A stretch of 64,000 nucleotides of DNA from Chitinilyticum litopenaei DSM 21440 (GCF_000428145.1 NZ_ATZJ01000013.1:20665-84664); one strand, 5' to 3'; shown: positions 44,421 to 53,673, counted from the stretch's first letter. Made by a program: numbers and translations. The notes: a model not told the origin generated them from the letters alone.

Positions 44421-45378
44421 CCCGCAACTGAATGCGCAGGGCGAGCTGATCCACCTGCTGACCACCGAAGGTCTGTCGCGCAAGATCCTCACGCAGATTC
44501 TCGACCGTGCCGCCGATTTCGTGAAAGACGGCGAGCTGGTGAACCAGAAGTTCACCGATCTGGCCGGCACCTCGGTCTTCAACCTGTTTTTCGAGAACTC
44601 GACGCGCACCCGCACCACCTTCGAGATCGCCGCCAAGCGCCTGTCGGCCGACGTGTCGAGCCTGAACATCCAGGCCTCCAGCACCGCCAAGGGCGAAACG
44701 CTGCTCGACACCATCCACAACCTCGAAGCGATGGGCGCCAACCTGTTTGTCGTGCGCCATTCCGAATCGGGCGCGGCGCACCTGATCGCCCGCCACGTGA
44801 AGCCGGGCGTGTCGGTGGTGAATGCCGGCGACGGCCGGCACGCCCACCCGACGCAGGCCATGCTCGACATGTTCACCATCCGCCACTACAAGCAGGACTT
44901 CACCAAGCTGCGCGTGGCGATTGTCGGCGACATCCTGCACTCGCGCGTGGCGCGCTCGCAGATTCACGCCCTCTCGACGCTGGGCTGCCCGGAAATCCGC
45001 GTGATTGCGCCGAAAACCCTGCTGCCGACCGCCGTCGAGCAACTGGGCGTGCACGTCTACCACGACATGGCGGAAGGTCTCAAGGATGTGGACGTCGTCG
45101 CGATGCTGCGCCTGCAGAACGAGCGCATGAGCGGCGCCTACCTGCCCAGCACGCAGGAGTTCTTCAAGTACTACGGCCTTACCGAGGAAAAACTGGCGCT
45201 GGCCAAACCCGATGCCATCGTGATGCACCCGGGTCCGATGAACCGCGGCGTGGAAATCGATTCGGTCGTCGCTGACGGCAAACAAGCCGTGATCCTGCCA
45301 CAGGTGACCTTTGGCATCGCCGTGCGCATGGCGGTGCTTTCCATCGTGACAGCCAACCAGCGGAGTGCGAAACAATGA
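44413..45378 (+). CDS. pyrB: aspartate carbamoyltransferase catalytic subunit
   Basis: 321 residues. Carbamoylates aspartate in pyrimidine synthesis. ENSTRTRTTFE (S63-T68) binds carbamoyl phosphate; RHSESGAAHL and HAHPTQAMLDM complete the active site. AGGAG precedes the ATG at 44413. No regulatory pyrI or pyrR gene is present; in this organization PyrB associates with an inactive dihydroorotase, the next gene (ATGA overlap). Confidence 0.97.
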   Translation: MINPQLNAQGELIHLLTTEGLSRKILTQILDRAADFVKDGELVNQKFTDLAGTSVFNLFFENSTRTRTTFEIAAKRLSADVSSLNIQASSTAKGETLLDTIHNLEAMGANLFVVRHSESGAAHLIARHVKPGVSVVNAGDGRHAHPTQAMLDMFTIRHYKQDFTKLRVAIVGDILHSRVARSQIHALSTLGCPEIRVIAPKTLLPTAVEQLGVHVYHDMAEGLKDVDVVAMLRLQNERMSGAYLPSTQEFFKYYGLTEEKLALAKPDAIVMHPGPMNRGVEIDSVVADGKQAVILPQVTFGIAVRMAVLSIVTANQRSAKQ

Positions 45379-46649
45379 AAAACATCCACATCCAGAACGG
45401 CCGCCTGGTTGATCCGCTGGCCGGCACCGAGCAACAGGCCGACCTCTTCATTGCCTATGGCAAGATCGTCGGCGTCGGCAGCGCGCCGCAGGGCTTTGTG
45501 GCCGAAGAAAGCATCGACGCCAGCGGCCTCATCGTCGCCCCTGGCCTCGTCGATTTTGCTGCGCGCCTGCGCGAACCGGGCAATGAATACAAGGCCACGC
45601 TGGCGTCCGAGATGGCCGCGGCGGTGGCCGGTGGCGTGACCAGCGTGGTCTGCCCGCCGGATACCGACCCGGTGCTTGATGAGGTAGGCCTGGTGACCAT
45701 GCTGCGCCAGCGCTCCAAGACGCTGAACCTCGCCCGCGTCTACCCGGTGGGCGCGCTGACCGTGGGGCTCAAGGGCAAGCAGATCACCGAAATGGCGCTG
45801 CTGAAAGACGCCGGCTGCGTGGCGTTCTCGCAGGGTGATGTGCCGATCGCCGACCTGCAGGTGCTCTACCGCGCCATGCAGTACGCCGCCAACTACGGCT
45901 TCGAACTGCGCCTGCGCCCGGAAGAAGCCAGCCTGGTGAACGACGGCGTGGCGCACGATGGCCCCTACGCCTCGCGCCTGGGCCTGACCGGCATTCCGGT
46001 CATTGCGGAAACCATCGCCATCGCGCAGATCCTGCAGCTGGTCAAGGCCACGGGCTGCCGTGTGCATCTGGCGCGCATTTCCAGTGCGGCCGGCCTCGCG
46101 ATGATCCGCGCGGCCAAGCAGGAAGGCCTGCCGCTGACCTGCGACGTGGACATCAACCACATCCATCTGGCGGATGTGGACATCGGCTTCTTCGACACGC
46201 AATTCCGCTTCGACCCGCCGCTGCGCGCGGTTGCCGACCGTGATGCCATCGTTGCGGCACTGAACGATGGCACCATCGACATCATCTGCTCGGATCACGC
46301 ACCGGTCGACGATGACGGCAAACTGGTGCCCTTCGCACAGGCCGAACGCGGCGCGACCGGCCTGGAGTTGCTGCTGCCGCTGACGCTGGCCTGGGCGCGC
46401 CGCAACGGCATCAGCCTGCCGGCTGCGCTGGCGCGCATCAGCACGGCCCCGGCCAGGGCGCTGGGCTTCGAGGCGGGCCTGGCCATCGGCCAGCGCGCCG
46501 ACCTGGTGATCTTCAATGCCGATGAGGCCTGGCAGGTCACGCCGGCGGCGCTCAAGAGCAGCGGCAAGAACACGCCCTTCCTCAACCACGAAGTGGTCGG
46601 CCGCGTGCGCCACACGCTGGTCAAGGGCAAGGTCGTCTATCGCGCCTGA
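45375..46649 (+). CDS. pyrX: inactive dihydroorotase-like subunit of aspartate carbamoyltransferase (PyrX/PyrC')
   Basis: 424 residues of dihydroorotase fold. The metal-binding HxH after the first strand, expected at 61-63, is replaced: VDFAARLREPG (F61, A63). The later ligands are also gone (RLRPEEA where HAED is usual; RISSAAG where HVST is usual); only DHAP near the end remains. So it is catalytically dead and most likely structural, as in the pseudomonad PyrB-PyrC' complex. ATGA overlap with pyrB. A real dihydroorotase must be elsewhere in the genome. Confidence 0.92.
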   Translation: MKNIHIQNGRLVDPLAGTEQQADLFIAYGKIVGVGSAPQGFVAEESIDASGLIVAPGLVDFAARLREPGNEYKATLASEMAAAVAGGVTSVVCPPDTDPVLDEVGLVTMLRQRSKTLNLARVYPVGALTVGLKGKQITEMALLKDAGCVAFSQGDVPIADLQVLYRAMQYAANYGFELRLRPEEASLVNDGVAHDGPYASRLGLTGIPVIAETIAIAQILQLVKATGCRVHLARISSAAGLAMIRAAKQEGLPLTCDVDINHIHLADVDIGFFDTQFRFDPPLRAVADRDAIVAALNDGTIDIICSDHAPVDDDGKLVPFAQAERGATGLELLLPLTLAWARRNGISLPAALARISTAPARALGFEAGLAIGQRADLVIFNADEAWQVTPAALKSSGKNTPFLNHEVVGRVRHTLVKGKVVYRA

Positions 46650-46663
46650 TCGCCCCCTGGTCA

Positions 46664-46690
46664 AGGCCCGGCCGCGTGCCGGGCTTTTTT
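46664..46690 (+). terminator. rho-independent terminator of the pyr operon
   Basis: GCCCGGC/GCCGGGC stem, CGCGT loop, six T. Confidence 0.92.
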
Positions 46691-46711
46691 CTCCCGATCT
46701 GGAAAATCCGC

Positions 46712-46948
46712 ATGCAGAAGCAGAACATCTCTGATTCCGAAGTCCGCAAAAACTCCTCACTCATTCTCTTCATCGCTGCGCTGTTTGGTCTGGCCGCAGG
46801 AGTTGGCGCCATGTTTCAGCTGTTTGCCAGCCCAAATTTCAATATTGGCGCATTGCTCATGGGCGGCTTTTGTTTTGTTCTGTTTTTCAAATGCAGCAAA
46901 GAAATCGTGCGTAGAGTAAAAACGAAGAAGAATCCTTCGACCCTATAA
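46712..46948 (+). CDS. small two-helix membrane protein, unknown
   Basis: 78 residues. Two predicted membrane helices (about 18-40 and 46-62), then a basic tail (KEIVRRVKTKKNPSTL). No recognised family. The A+T content is visibly higher than in its neighbours, hinting at later arrival. The ATG lies 22 bases after the pyr terminator T run; the ribosome site is weak (no clear GGAG). Real but low-certainty gene. Confidence 0.5.
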   Translation: MQKQNISDSEVRKNSSLILFIAALFGLAAGVGAMFQLFASPNFNIGALLMGGFCFVLFFKCSKEIVRRVKTKKNPSTL

Positions 46949-46978
46949 ACAGGCCCCGCATTAGTATCAGCTCGGCAG

Positions 46979-47063
46979 CTTGTCGTGCCGGCACAAGCTG
47001 GTATCCAGAGCGCGGCCCGAACAGACATTTCTGCTGCATTCCGGCTTTTGCCGAAATGACAAG
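46979..47063. repeat. degenerate GTCATTCCGG-type inverted repeat
   Basis: CTTGTCGTGCCGGCACAAG at the left and ATTCCGGCTTTTGCCGAAATG followed by ACAAG at the right, partly complementary. Related to 41607-41748 but damaged. Confidence 0.55.
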
Positions 47064-47145
47064 TGAGGTTTTGCTGGGGCCGCTACCTAACCAGGAAAAG
47101 GTTTCGCAGCATGCAGAAACTTCGCCTGCCTCATACCCTTCTCAT

Positions 47146-47205
47146 CACACTGACTGGGTATATCTATAGAAGCCATGACCAGCAATAATCCCAAGCCTAT
47201 ACCCA
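47146..47205 (+). repeat. 53-bp-spaced element, copy I (GGGTAT subtype)
   Basis: GGGTAT at positions 11-16 (47156) and right end ATACCCA at 47199; the GGC at 42-44 is not kept. The copy contains the start codon of the RNase D-like gene (47175) and codes for its first residues. Confidence 0.5.
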
Positions 47206-47792
47206 AGCACCACTCCCGCCAGATTCCGCGCGAGGAGCTGAAAACCTATCCGGTTTATCCCGGCCTGCCGCTGGCGCAGATCACACTGGTCGAAAACGCC
47301 GAACAACTTGCCGCTGCGCTGGCCGACCTGCAGAGCAATACCATCATCGGCTTCGACACCGAATCGCGCCCGACTTTCCAGCCCGGCCAGCAGAGCGACG
47401 GCCCGCATCTGCTGCAACTCGCCAGTCCGACGCACGCCTGGCTGTTTCCAGTGCAGCAGTACAGCCTGCCCGAAGCGCTGAAAGCACTGCTGGAATCGGG
47501 GCAAATCACACTGGTGGGTTTTGAGACCGGGGAAGATGTACGGCGGCTGCGCGAGCGCCTGGGGGTGTGCTGCGCCAGCGTGCTCGACGCCGGGACGCTG
47601 TTTGCCAGCGAGAAGCGCATTACCGTCGGCGCCGTACAGGCCGTAGCGCGTGTGTTCGGCCAGTATCTGCGCAAGTCGAAAAAGGTGACGACGTCGAACT
47701 GGGCGAAGTTACCGTATAGCGATGCGCAACTCAGCTACGCCGGCAACGACGCCTGGGTGCCGCTGCAGGTTTACCAAGCCTTGCGGGCCTGA
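47175..47792 (+). CDS. RNase D-like DEDD 3'-5' exonuclease domain protein
   Basis: 205 residues. DEDDy nuclease pattern: GFDTES (D61, E63), GFETGEDVRRL with an Asp in place of the usual NxxxD block, and YAGNDAW near the C terminus (Tyr-Asp). A single domain without HRDC, shorter than RNase D (about 370). It should act on RNA or DNA 3' ends; I infer RNA processing. The first ten residues come from a repeat element, so a downstream start is possible, but none is supported by a ribosome site. Confidence 0.85.
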   Translation: MTSNNPKPIPKHHSRQIPREELKTYPVYPGLPLAQITLVENAEQLAAALADLQSNTIIGFDTESRPTFQPGQQSDGPHLLQLASPTHAWLFPVQQYSLPEALKALLESGQITLVGFETGEDVRRLRERLGVCCASVLDAGTLFASEKRITVGAVQAVARVFGQYLRKSKKVTTSNWAKLPYSDAQLSYAGNDAWVPLQVYQALRA

Positions 47793-47819
47793 AGCAGCTT
47801 TGGCACGAGCGGGCAGGGA

Positions 47820-47942
47820 AAACCCAACGCAGAGACGCAGAGACGCAGAGACGCAGAGACGCAGAATAAAACCGGTTCAGTGCCTGCCATGCAATACCCC
47901 GGTTTTCTCCGCGCCCTCTGCGTCTCTGCGTTGAAGGTTTTG
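47820..47942. repeat. ACGCAGAG palindromic element, four tandem units at left
   Basis: Left arm AACGCAGAG followed by ACGCAGAG units (47826-47865); right arm CCCTCTGCGTCTCTGCGTT (47912-47932). It lies between the RNase D-like gene and the DUF2189 gene, which converge. Confidence 0.8.
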
Positions 47943-47979
47943 GATTTAGGCGTGACGTTATCAGTTTCGCCGCACCGGC

Positions 47980-48750
47980 TTACTTCTCGACCAGATCCTT
48001 GTAGGCATACCAGGTGGCATGCCCCAGCCACGGAAAGATCACGATCAGCCCGATCATGAAGGTGGCAAAGCCGATGGCGGTCAGCGCCACCAGCAAGACC
48101 GCCCAGAAGGCCATGGGCGCGAGGTTGTCGCCCACCGCGCGCAGGCTGGTCATCATGGCGGTGACCGCATCAACCCCGCGGTCGGCCAGCATCGGGATGG
48201 ACACGGCGGTCAGCGCGAACACCACGCAGGCCAGAACGAAGCCCGCGCCGGCCCACACCAGCGTGAAGACCAGATACTCCCCGGTGAAGGTGGCAAGCAG
48301 GCCATCCAGACTGATGCCCGCGCCGCCATAGAACAGCGCGAACAGGATGGCGGACGTGCGCTCCCAGGCAATGGCGATCAGCCCCAGCAAGAGACCGAAA
48401 AAGGCCAGCTGGCCGAAGTTGCGCGCCAGATCGCGCAGTGATTGCATGAAGGAGGTTTCCCGCCCCTCGTCGCGCTCGCTGGTCAGCTCGTAAATGCCGG
48501 CTGCAGCCAGCGGCGCCAGCAGGAGGAAACCGGTTATGAAGGTTGTCAGCAGGTAGGGATAGCCGGCGGCCAGCGCCAGCAGGCCAAAGCCCGCCAGGGT
48601 CACCAGTGCGCCATAGCTGAGGCTGGCGTCAGGGTGGCGCATCATGTCCTGCCAGCCCAACTTCAGCCATTGCAGCGGCCTGCCGCCGTCGACCTTGCGG
48701 ATGACCGGCAGCGTGAAGTGCCGGTCCAGATTGTCCATGTGCATGTCCAT
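47980..48750 (-). CDS. DUF2189 multi-helix membrane protein
   Basis: 256 residues with about six membrane helices; no signal peptide. DUF2189 proteins are inner-membrane proteins often found next to cytochrome oxidase genes. Function unknown. The start at 48750 has AAGGAGGA ahead of it. Divergent from coxB across 227 bases; that gap has no obvious promoter box. Confidence 0.85.
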   Translation of the reverse strand: MDMHMDNLDRHFTLPVIRKVDGGRPLQWLKLGWQDMMRHPDASLSYGALVTLAGFGLLALAAGYPYLLTTFITGFLLLAPLAAAGIYELTSERDEGRETSFMQSLRDLARNFGQLAFFGLLLGLIAIAWERTSAILFALFYGGAGISLDGLLATFTGEYLVFTLVWAGAGFVLACVVFALTAVSIPMLADRGVDAVTAMMTSLRAVGDNLAPMAFWAVLLVALTAIGFATFMIGLIVIFPWLGHATWYAYKDLVEK

Positions 48751-48977
48751 GCTGTCCTCCTTGTATCGGCCACGGATTGGGAACCGTTATCAGTAGCTTT
48801 AGACCATGCTGGCGACTTGTTCCGTCCGCAATCCGACCAGCGGCATTGCTGCGCCGCAGCAAAATCATCAGGCAGATCAAGGCCTTGCGATTGCCCGATT
48901 CCTTTCCTAGCGTGTAACAACGCTGTTGCCGGCCGCAAGCCAGCACGACACGGAACCATCAGGGCGGGAGGGCAAGG

Positions 48978-50084
48978 ATGAAGCACACAGGGCCGGGCTG
49001 GATGATCGCACTGTTGGCCAGCATGCCGGCGCACGCTGCCGAATGGACTTTCCAGCCACCGGTCACCGCGATTGCCCGCGATGTTGGCGCACTGCATGCG
49101 TGGATCATGTGGATCATCCTGGCGATCTTTGTGCTCGTGTTTGGCGTGATGTTCTACGCCATCCTGCGCCACCGCCGCTCGCTCGGGCACGAAGCGCGGC
49201 ATTTCCACGAAAACACCACCGTCGAAATCCTCTGGACGCTGATTCCACTGCTGATCCTGATCGGCATGGCCTGGCCGGTTGCCAAGGTCGTGCTGGCCCA
49301 GAAGGACACCCGCAATCCCGGGCTGACGATCAAGGTCACCGGCCAGCAATGGCTGTGGCAATACGATTACCTTGATCACCGCGTCGGCTTCAAGAGCCGG
49401 CTGGCCACGCCACGCACGCAGATCAACAACTACGATGGCCTGCCCATCCAGCGCTCACCCAGGTATCTACTGGAAGTCGATGAACCGCTTGTGGTTCCGG
49501 TCGATACGAAGGTACGTATCCTGACCACCAGCAACGATGTCATCCACTCCTGGGGGGTGCCGGCCTTTGCCGTCAAGCAGGATGCCATTCCCGGTTATAT
49601 CCGCGACACCTGGTTCACCGCCACGCAGACCGGCACCTTTCGCGGCCAGTGCGTCGAGTTGTGCGGGCGTGACCATGCCTTCATGCCAGTGGTGGTCAAG
49701 GTGGTCAGCAAGGACGAATTCAGCCGCTGGATCACGCAGAAGCAGGCCGAACAGCAAAAGGTGGCCAGCGACCCGAATCGCGTCTGGACGCGGGCCGAGC
49801 TGATGCAGCATGGCGAGAAGGTCTACAAGGACAATTGCGCAAGCTGCCATCAGGAAAACGGCAAAGGCCTGGGCCCCTTCCCCGCTCTGACCGGCTCGAA
49901 AATCGCCACCGGCCCGATCACCGGCCATCTGGCCATCGTGCTCAAGGGCAAGAACGCCATGCCGGCCTGGCCCAGCCTTTCGAACGAAGACATCGCCGCG
50001 GTCGTGACCTACGAGCGCAACGCGCTGGGCAACAAGGTCGGTGACGAACTGCAGCCCAAGGCCGTCGCGGCCGCCCGCCAATGA
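48978..50084 (+). CDS. coxB: cytochrome c oxidase subunit II with C-terminal cytochrome c domain
   Basis: 368 residues. Signal peptide, two membrane helices (about 38-60 and 80-105), a periplasmic CuA domain with C225-x3-C229-x3-H233-x2-M236 plus an upstream HSWGV His, and a fused cytochrome c with CASCH (C287, C290, H291) and a Met ligand in AMPAW. This is the caa3-like arrangement. It takes electrons from cytochrome c and passes them to subunit I. First gene of the cox operon; its stop overlaps an ATG of coxA, though a later start is used. Confidence 0.97.
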   Translation: MKHTGPGWMIALLASMPAHAAEWTFQPPVTAIARDVGALHAWIMWIILAIFVLVFGVMFYAILRHRRSLGHEARHFHENTTVEILWTLIPLLILIGMAWPVAKVVLAQKDTRNPGLTIKVTGQQWLWQYDYLDHRVGFKSRLATPRTQINNYDGLPIQRSPRYLLEVDEPLVVPVDTKVRILTTSNDVIHSWGVPAFAVKQDAIPGYIRDTWFTATQTGTFRGQCVELCGRDHAFMPVVVKVVSKDEFSRWITQKQAEQQKVASDPNRVWTRAELMQHGEKVYKDNCASCHQENGKGLGPFPALTGSKIATGPITGHLAIVLKGKNAMPAWPSLSNEDIAAVVTYERNALGNKVGDELQPKAVAAARQ

Positions 50085-50095
50085 CAGGAGAAGGC

Positions 50096-51715
50096 ATGAC
50101 GCACGAACATCCACACGGCGACCACGATACCGTGCGCGGCTGGCGGCGCTGGCTGTACGCCACCAACCACAAGGACATCGGCACGCTCTACCTGTGCTTT
50201 GCCGGGCTGATGTTCTTTACCGGCGGCATCATGGCGCTGGGCATCCGCCTTGAACTGTTCCAGCCCGGCCTGCAGTACTGGCAGCCCGAGTTCTACAACC
50301 AGCTGGTCACGCTGCATGGCGTGATCATGGTATTTGGCGCCATCATGCCGGCCTTCACCGGGCTGGCGAACTGGATGCTGCCGCTGATGATCGGCGCGCC
50401 GGACATGGCCTTTGCCCGCATGAACAACTGGAGCTTCTGGCTCTTGCCGCCGGCGGCGCTGCTGCTGGTGATTTCGCTGTTCGTGCCAGGCGGCGCAGCG
50501 GCGGCCGGCTGGACCTTCTACCCACCGCTGTCGCTGCAGGACGGCATGGGCATGGATTTCGCCATTTTCGCCATCCACCTGCTGGGCATCAGCTCGATCA
50601 TGGGCTCGATCAACATCGTCGTTACCGTGCTCAACATGCGCGCGCCGGGCATGACGCTGCTGAAAATGCCGCTGTTTGCCTGGACCTCGCTGATCACCGC
50701 CTACCTGCTGATCGCCGTGGCGCCCGTACTCGCCGGGGCCGTGACCATGCTCTTGACCGACCGCCACTTCGACACGCATTTCTTCAAGGCGGCCGGCGGC
50801 GGCGACCCGGTGCTGTTCCAGCACATCTTCTGGTTCTTCGGCCATCCCGAGGTCTACATCATGGCGCTGCCGGCCTTCGGCATCGTCAGCCAGATCATCC
50901 CGACCTTCACGCGCAAGCCGCTGTTCGGCTATGTGTCGATGGTCTACGCGACCTGCGCCATCGGCATCATGTCCTTCACCGTCTGGGCGCACCACATGTT
51001 TTCGGTCGGCATGCCCGCCACCGCGCAGCTCTTCTTCATGTTCATGACCATGCTGATCGCCGTGCCGACCGGGGTAAAGGTATTCAACTGGATCGCCACG
51101 ATGTGGGAGGGCAGCATGAGCTTTGAAACCCCCATGCTGTTTGCCATCGGTTTTGTCTGCCTGTTCACCGTTGGCGGCTTTTCGGGCCTGGTGCTGTCGA
51201 TCGCGCCGATCGACACGCAAATGCACGACACCTACTACGTCGTTGCCCACTTCCATTACGTGCTGGTGGCGGGTGCGCTGTTCAGCCTGTTTGGCGCGGT
51301 CTATTACTGGCTGCCGAAATGGACGGGCTACATGTACAGCGAGAAGCTCGGCAAGCTGCATTTCTGGTGGTCGATGATCGCCTTCAACATCACCTTCTTC
51401 CCCATGCACTTCCTGGGCCTGGCCGGCATGCCGCGCCGCATCCCCGATTACGCGCTGCAGTTTACCGACTTCAATGCGCTGGCCACCGTGGGCTCCATGC
51501 TGTTCGGGCTGGCCCAGCTGCTGTTCGTGTACAACATCGTGCATTGCGTGCGCGGCGGTGTTGGCAAGGCGTCGGCCTGCCCCTGGGATGGCGCGAATAC
51601 CCTGGAATGGCAAGTCGCCAGCCCGGCGCCGCACCATACCTGGCATGAGCCGCCTTCCGAGGCCATCGTGCGGCGCGGGCTGGTCGCACAGGCACTGGAG
51701 AACCGCCATGAATAG
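50096..51715 (+). CDS. coxA: cytochrome c oxidase subunit I
   Basis: 539 residues. Holds heme a, heme a3 and CuB and pumps protons in the inner membrane. Ligands visible: TLHGVIM, HPEVY (with the crosslinked Tyr in range), the HH pair in WAHHMF and HFHYV. The ATG at 50096, five codons after an ATGA overlap, has AGGAGAAGG upstream, so it is preferred; the earlier one would add MTGEG. About twelve membrane helices. Confidence 0.98.
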   Translation: MTHEHPHGDHDTVRGWRRWLYATNHKDIGTLYLCFAGLMFFTGGIMALGIRLELFQPGLQYWQPEFYNQLVTLHGVIMVFGAIMPAFTGLANWMLPLMIGAPDMAFARMNNWSFWLLPPAALLLVISLFVPGGAAAAGWTFYPPLSLQDGMGMDFAIFAIHLLGISSIMGSINIVVTVLNMRAPGMTLLKMPLFAWTSLITAYLLIAVAPVLAGAVTMLLTDRHFDTHFFKAAGGGDPVLFQHIFWFFGHPEVYIMALPAFGIVSQIIPTFTRKPLFGYVSMVYATCAIGIMSFTVWAHHMFSVGMPATAQLFFMFMTMLIAVPTGVKVFNWIATMWEGSMSFETPMLFAIGFVCLFTVGGFSGLVLSIAPIDTQMHDTYYVVAHFHYVLVAGALFSLFGAVYYWLPKWTGYMYSEKLGKLHFWWSMIAFNITFFPMHFLGLAGMPRRIPDYALQFTDFNALATVGSMLFGLAQLLFVYNIVHCVRGGVGKASACPWDGANTLEWQVASPAPHHTWHEPPSEAIVRRGLVAQALENRHE

Positions 51716-51806
51716 GAATCTGCGCACCGCGCTGTGGCTGGGACTGGTCGCCTTGCTGTTTTTCTGCGCCATCATCCTGCGGCAAATGCTGACGGGGGCA
51801 GGCTGA
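51708..51806 (+). CDS. cytochrome oxidase small assembly protein
   Basis: 32 residues: MNRNLRTALWLGLVALLFF with one membrane helix. Short single-helix proteins of this type are conserved between coxA and ctaG in betaproteobacteria. It overlaps the coxA end by eight bases. Below most annotation length limits. Confidence 0.7.
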   Translation: MNRNLRTALWLGLVALLFFCAIILRQMLTGAG

Positions 51807-51807
51807 G

Positions 51808-52338
51808 ATGATTGAGAAAGCCGCCGCACTGACGCTGCAGGAGCGCAACCGCCGGCTGGCCTGGTGGCTGGGTGGCGTGGCGCTGCTGATGACGGGCTTT
51901 GGCTATCTGCTGGCCGCCAATTACGACCGGCTGTGTCAGGCGCTGGGGCTGGACAGGGCCAGCAGCAGTCTGAGCGGCAGCGGCCAGCCACTGCGCGTCG
52001 AGTTCGACAGCAGTGTGGCGCCGGGACTGAATGTGCGCTTCAGCACGGCAACGCCCGTGGTCATCACGCGCGCCGGCGAACTGCTCAAGGGCCACTTCGT
52101 GCTGGAAAACTTCGGCAGCGAAGCCGTGGATGTCGTCGCCATTCCCAGCTACGCCCCGGTACGCGCTGCCGGCGTGCTGCAAAAAACCGAATGTTTCTGC
52201 TTCAACGGCATGCGCCTTGCTGCCGGCGAGCGCAAGGAAGTCACCGTCGCCCTGCTGGTGAGTCGCGAGCTGCCGGAAGAACTGGGCGTGGCCACACTCG
52301 CCTATCAGCTGCGTCCGGCCACGGGAGTCACGCCATGA
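51808..52338 (+). CDS. ctaG: cytochrome c oxidase assembly protein CtaG/Cox11
   Basis: 176 residues. Delivers copper to CuB of subunit I. One N-terminal membrane helix (about 18-40), then a periplasmic domain with the copper-binding pair in TECFCFNGMRLAAGE. In the cox operon between the small protein and DUF2970. Normal length. Confidence 0.95.
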   Translation: MIEKAAALTLQERNRRLAWWLGGVALLMTGFGYLLAANYDRLCQALGLDRASSSLSGSGQPLRVEFDSSVAPGLNVRFSTATPVVITRAGELLKGHFVLENFGSEAVDVVAIPSYAPVRAAGVLQKTECFCFNGMRLAAGERKEVTVALLVSRELPEELGVATLAYQLRPATGVTP

Positions 52339-52562
52339 AAGCGGACTGGCTGCGCGCCCTGCAGATTCCGCTGGCTGCGCTCTTTGGCGTGCAAAGCCGC
52401 AAGGCGGCGCAGCAGCCCGTGTCGCCGCTGCGAATGGCGCTGCTGGCGCTGGCCTGTCTGGCTGCACTGATCATTGGCCTGCTGGCGCTGGCGAGCCGGC
52501 TGGTGCAGGAACAGCAGCAAGCCGCCATCGCCAGCAACCCGGCAGTTTCGCAGCAGGAGTAA
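52335..52562 (+). CDS. DUF2970 small membrane protein
   Basis: 75 residues. LAALFGVQSRKAAQQ in the middle of the N-terminal half is the family mark; one membrane helix (about 35-60). ATGA overlap with ctaG. Typical companion of coxC in betaproteobacteria; function unknown. Confidence 0.85.
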   Translation: MKADWLRALQIPLAALFGVQSRKAAQQPVSPLRMALLALACLAALIIGLLALASRLVQEQQQAAIASNPAVSQQE

Positions 52563-52566
52563 AGCG

Positions 52567-53433
52567 ATGAATGTTGAACATGGCGTCCATGACGCTCCCT
52601 ATTTCGTGCCCTCGCCGTCCCGCTGGCCCATCGTCGGCGCCGTCGCCTTGTTCTTCTTTGCCCTTGGCGCGGCGCTTACGGTGAACAAGGTCGCGGCCGG
52701 CTGGTACAGCCTGGCCGGCGGGCTGGCCATCCTGTTCTGGATGCTGTTTGGCTGGTTTGGCGATGTGATCCGCGAAAGCCAGCAGCAGCAATACGGCCAG
52801 CAGGTTGACTGGTCGCTGCGCTGGGGAATGAGCTGGTTCATCTTTTCGGAGGTGATGTTCTTCGCGGCCTTTTTCGGCGCGCTGTTTTATGCGCGCAGCA
52901 TCGCAATCCCCGAACTGGGCGGCGACACGCTGACCCGCCAGCTGCTCTGGCCGGATTCACAGGCGGCCTGGCCGGGCAACAGCGCGCCGACCAGCACCAG
53001 CTACACACCGATGGGCGCGCTGGGCATCCCCGCCATCAATACCGCCATCCTGCTCACCTCGGGTGCAACGCTGACCTGGGCGCACTGGGGGCTGGTGCGC
53101 GGACGCCGCCTGCAACTGATCTGCGGGCTGGTCGCCACGATCTACCTTGCCGCGCTGTTTCTGGCGCTGCAGGCCTACGAATACCACCACGGCTTTCTGG
53201 ACCTGAACCTGACGCTGGCCTCCGGCGCCTACGGCGCGACCTTCTACCTGCTGACCGGCTTTCACGGCCTGCATGTGTTCGTGGGAACGCTGATGCTCTG
53301 CGTGATGCTGGCGCGCGCCAGCCAGGGCCATTTCAGCGAGAAACAGCATTTTGGCTTCGAGGCGGCCGCCTGGTACTGGCATTTTGTCGACGTGGTGTGG
53401 CTGCTGCTGTTTGTCGTGGTGTACTGGTTGTGA
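52567..53433 (+). CDS. coxC: cytochrome c oxidase subunit III
   Basis: 288 residues, about seven membrane helices. WFIFSEVMFF carries the buried Glu; HGLHVFVGTL and WYWHFVDVVWLLLF are diagnostic. AAAGCG then ATG four bases after the DUF2970 stop. Stabilises the oxidase core. Confidence 0.97.
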   Translation: MNVEHGVHDAPYFVPSPSRWPIVGAVALFFFALGAALTVNKVAAGWYSLAGGLAILFWMLFGWFGDVIRESQQQQYGQQVDWSLRWGMSWFIFSEVMFFAAFFGALFYARSIAIPELGGDTLTRQLLWPDSQAAWPGNSAPTSTSYTPMGALGIPAINTAILLTSGATLTWAHWGLVRGRRLQLICGLVATIYLAALFLALQAYEYHHGFLDLNLTLASGAYGATFYLLTGFHGLHVFVGTLMLCVMLARASQGHFSEKQHFGFEAAAWYWHFVDVVWLLLFVVVYWL

Positions 53434-53484
53434 GGAAAACGGCGATGCAGGCGAGTTCGCGAGGATCAGCCGGCCAGCCGACGC

Positions 53485-53673
53485 TCAGCCGGGCCACCAG
53501 CCCAGCAGTCGCGCGCAGACCAGCATGGCAAAAAGCCCGCATGACAAGCCCACGCGCAAGGTCAGCGCGCGAGCCAGTTTCTGCGGTTCGGCGCCACCGC
53601 GTACCAGCAGCAGCATGGCGTGCGCCAGAACCAGCACAATGGCGATCAGCACAATGACCAGCAGCAGTTTCAT
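53485..53673 (-). CDS. DUF2909 twin-helix membrane protein
   Basis: 62 residues, two membrane helices. AGGAGG-type site upstream. Usual neighbour of coxC/SURF1 in betaproteobacteria. Its start codon and that of the SURF1 gene on the opposite strand share the palindrome CATG. Confidence 0.82.
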   Translation of the reverse strand: MKLLLVIVLIAIVLVLAHAMLLLVRGGAEPQKLARALTLRVGLSCGLFAMLVCARLLGWWPG

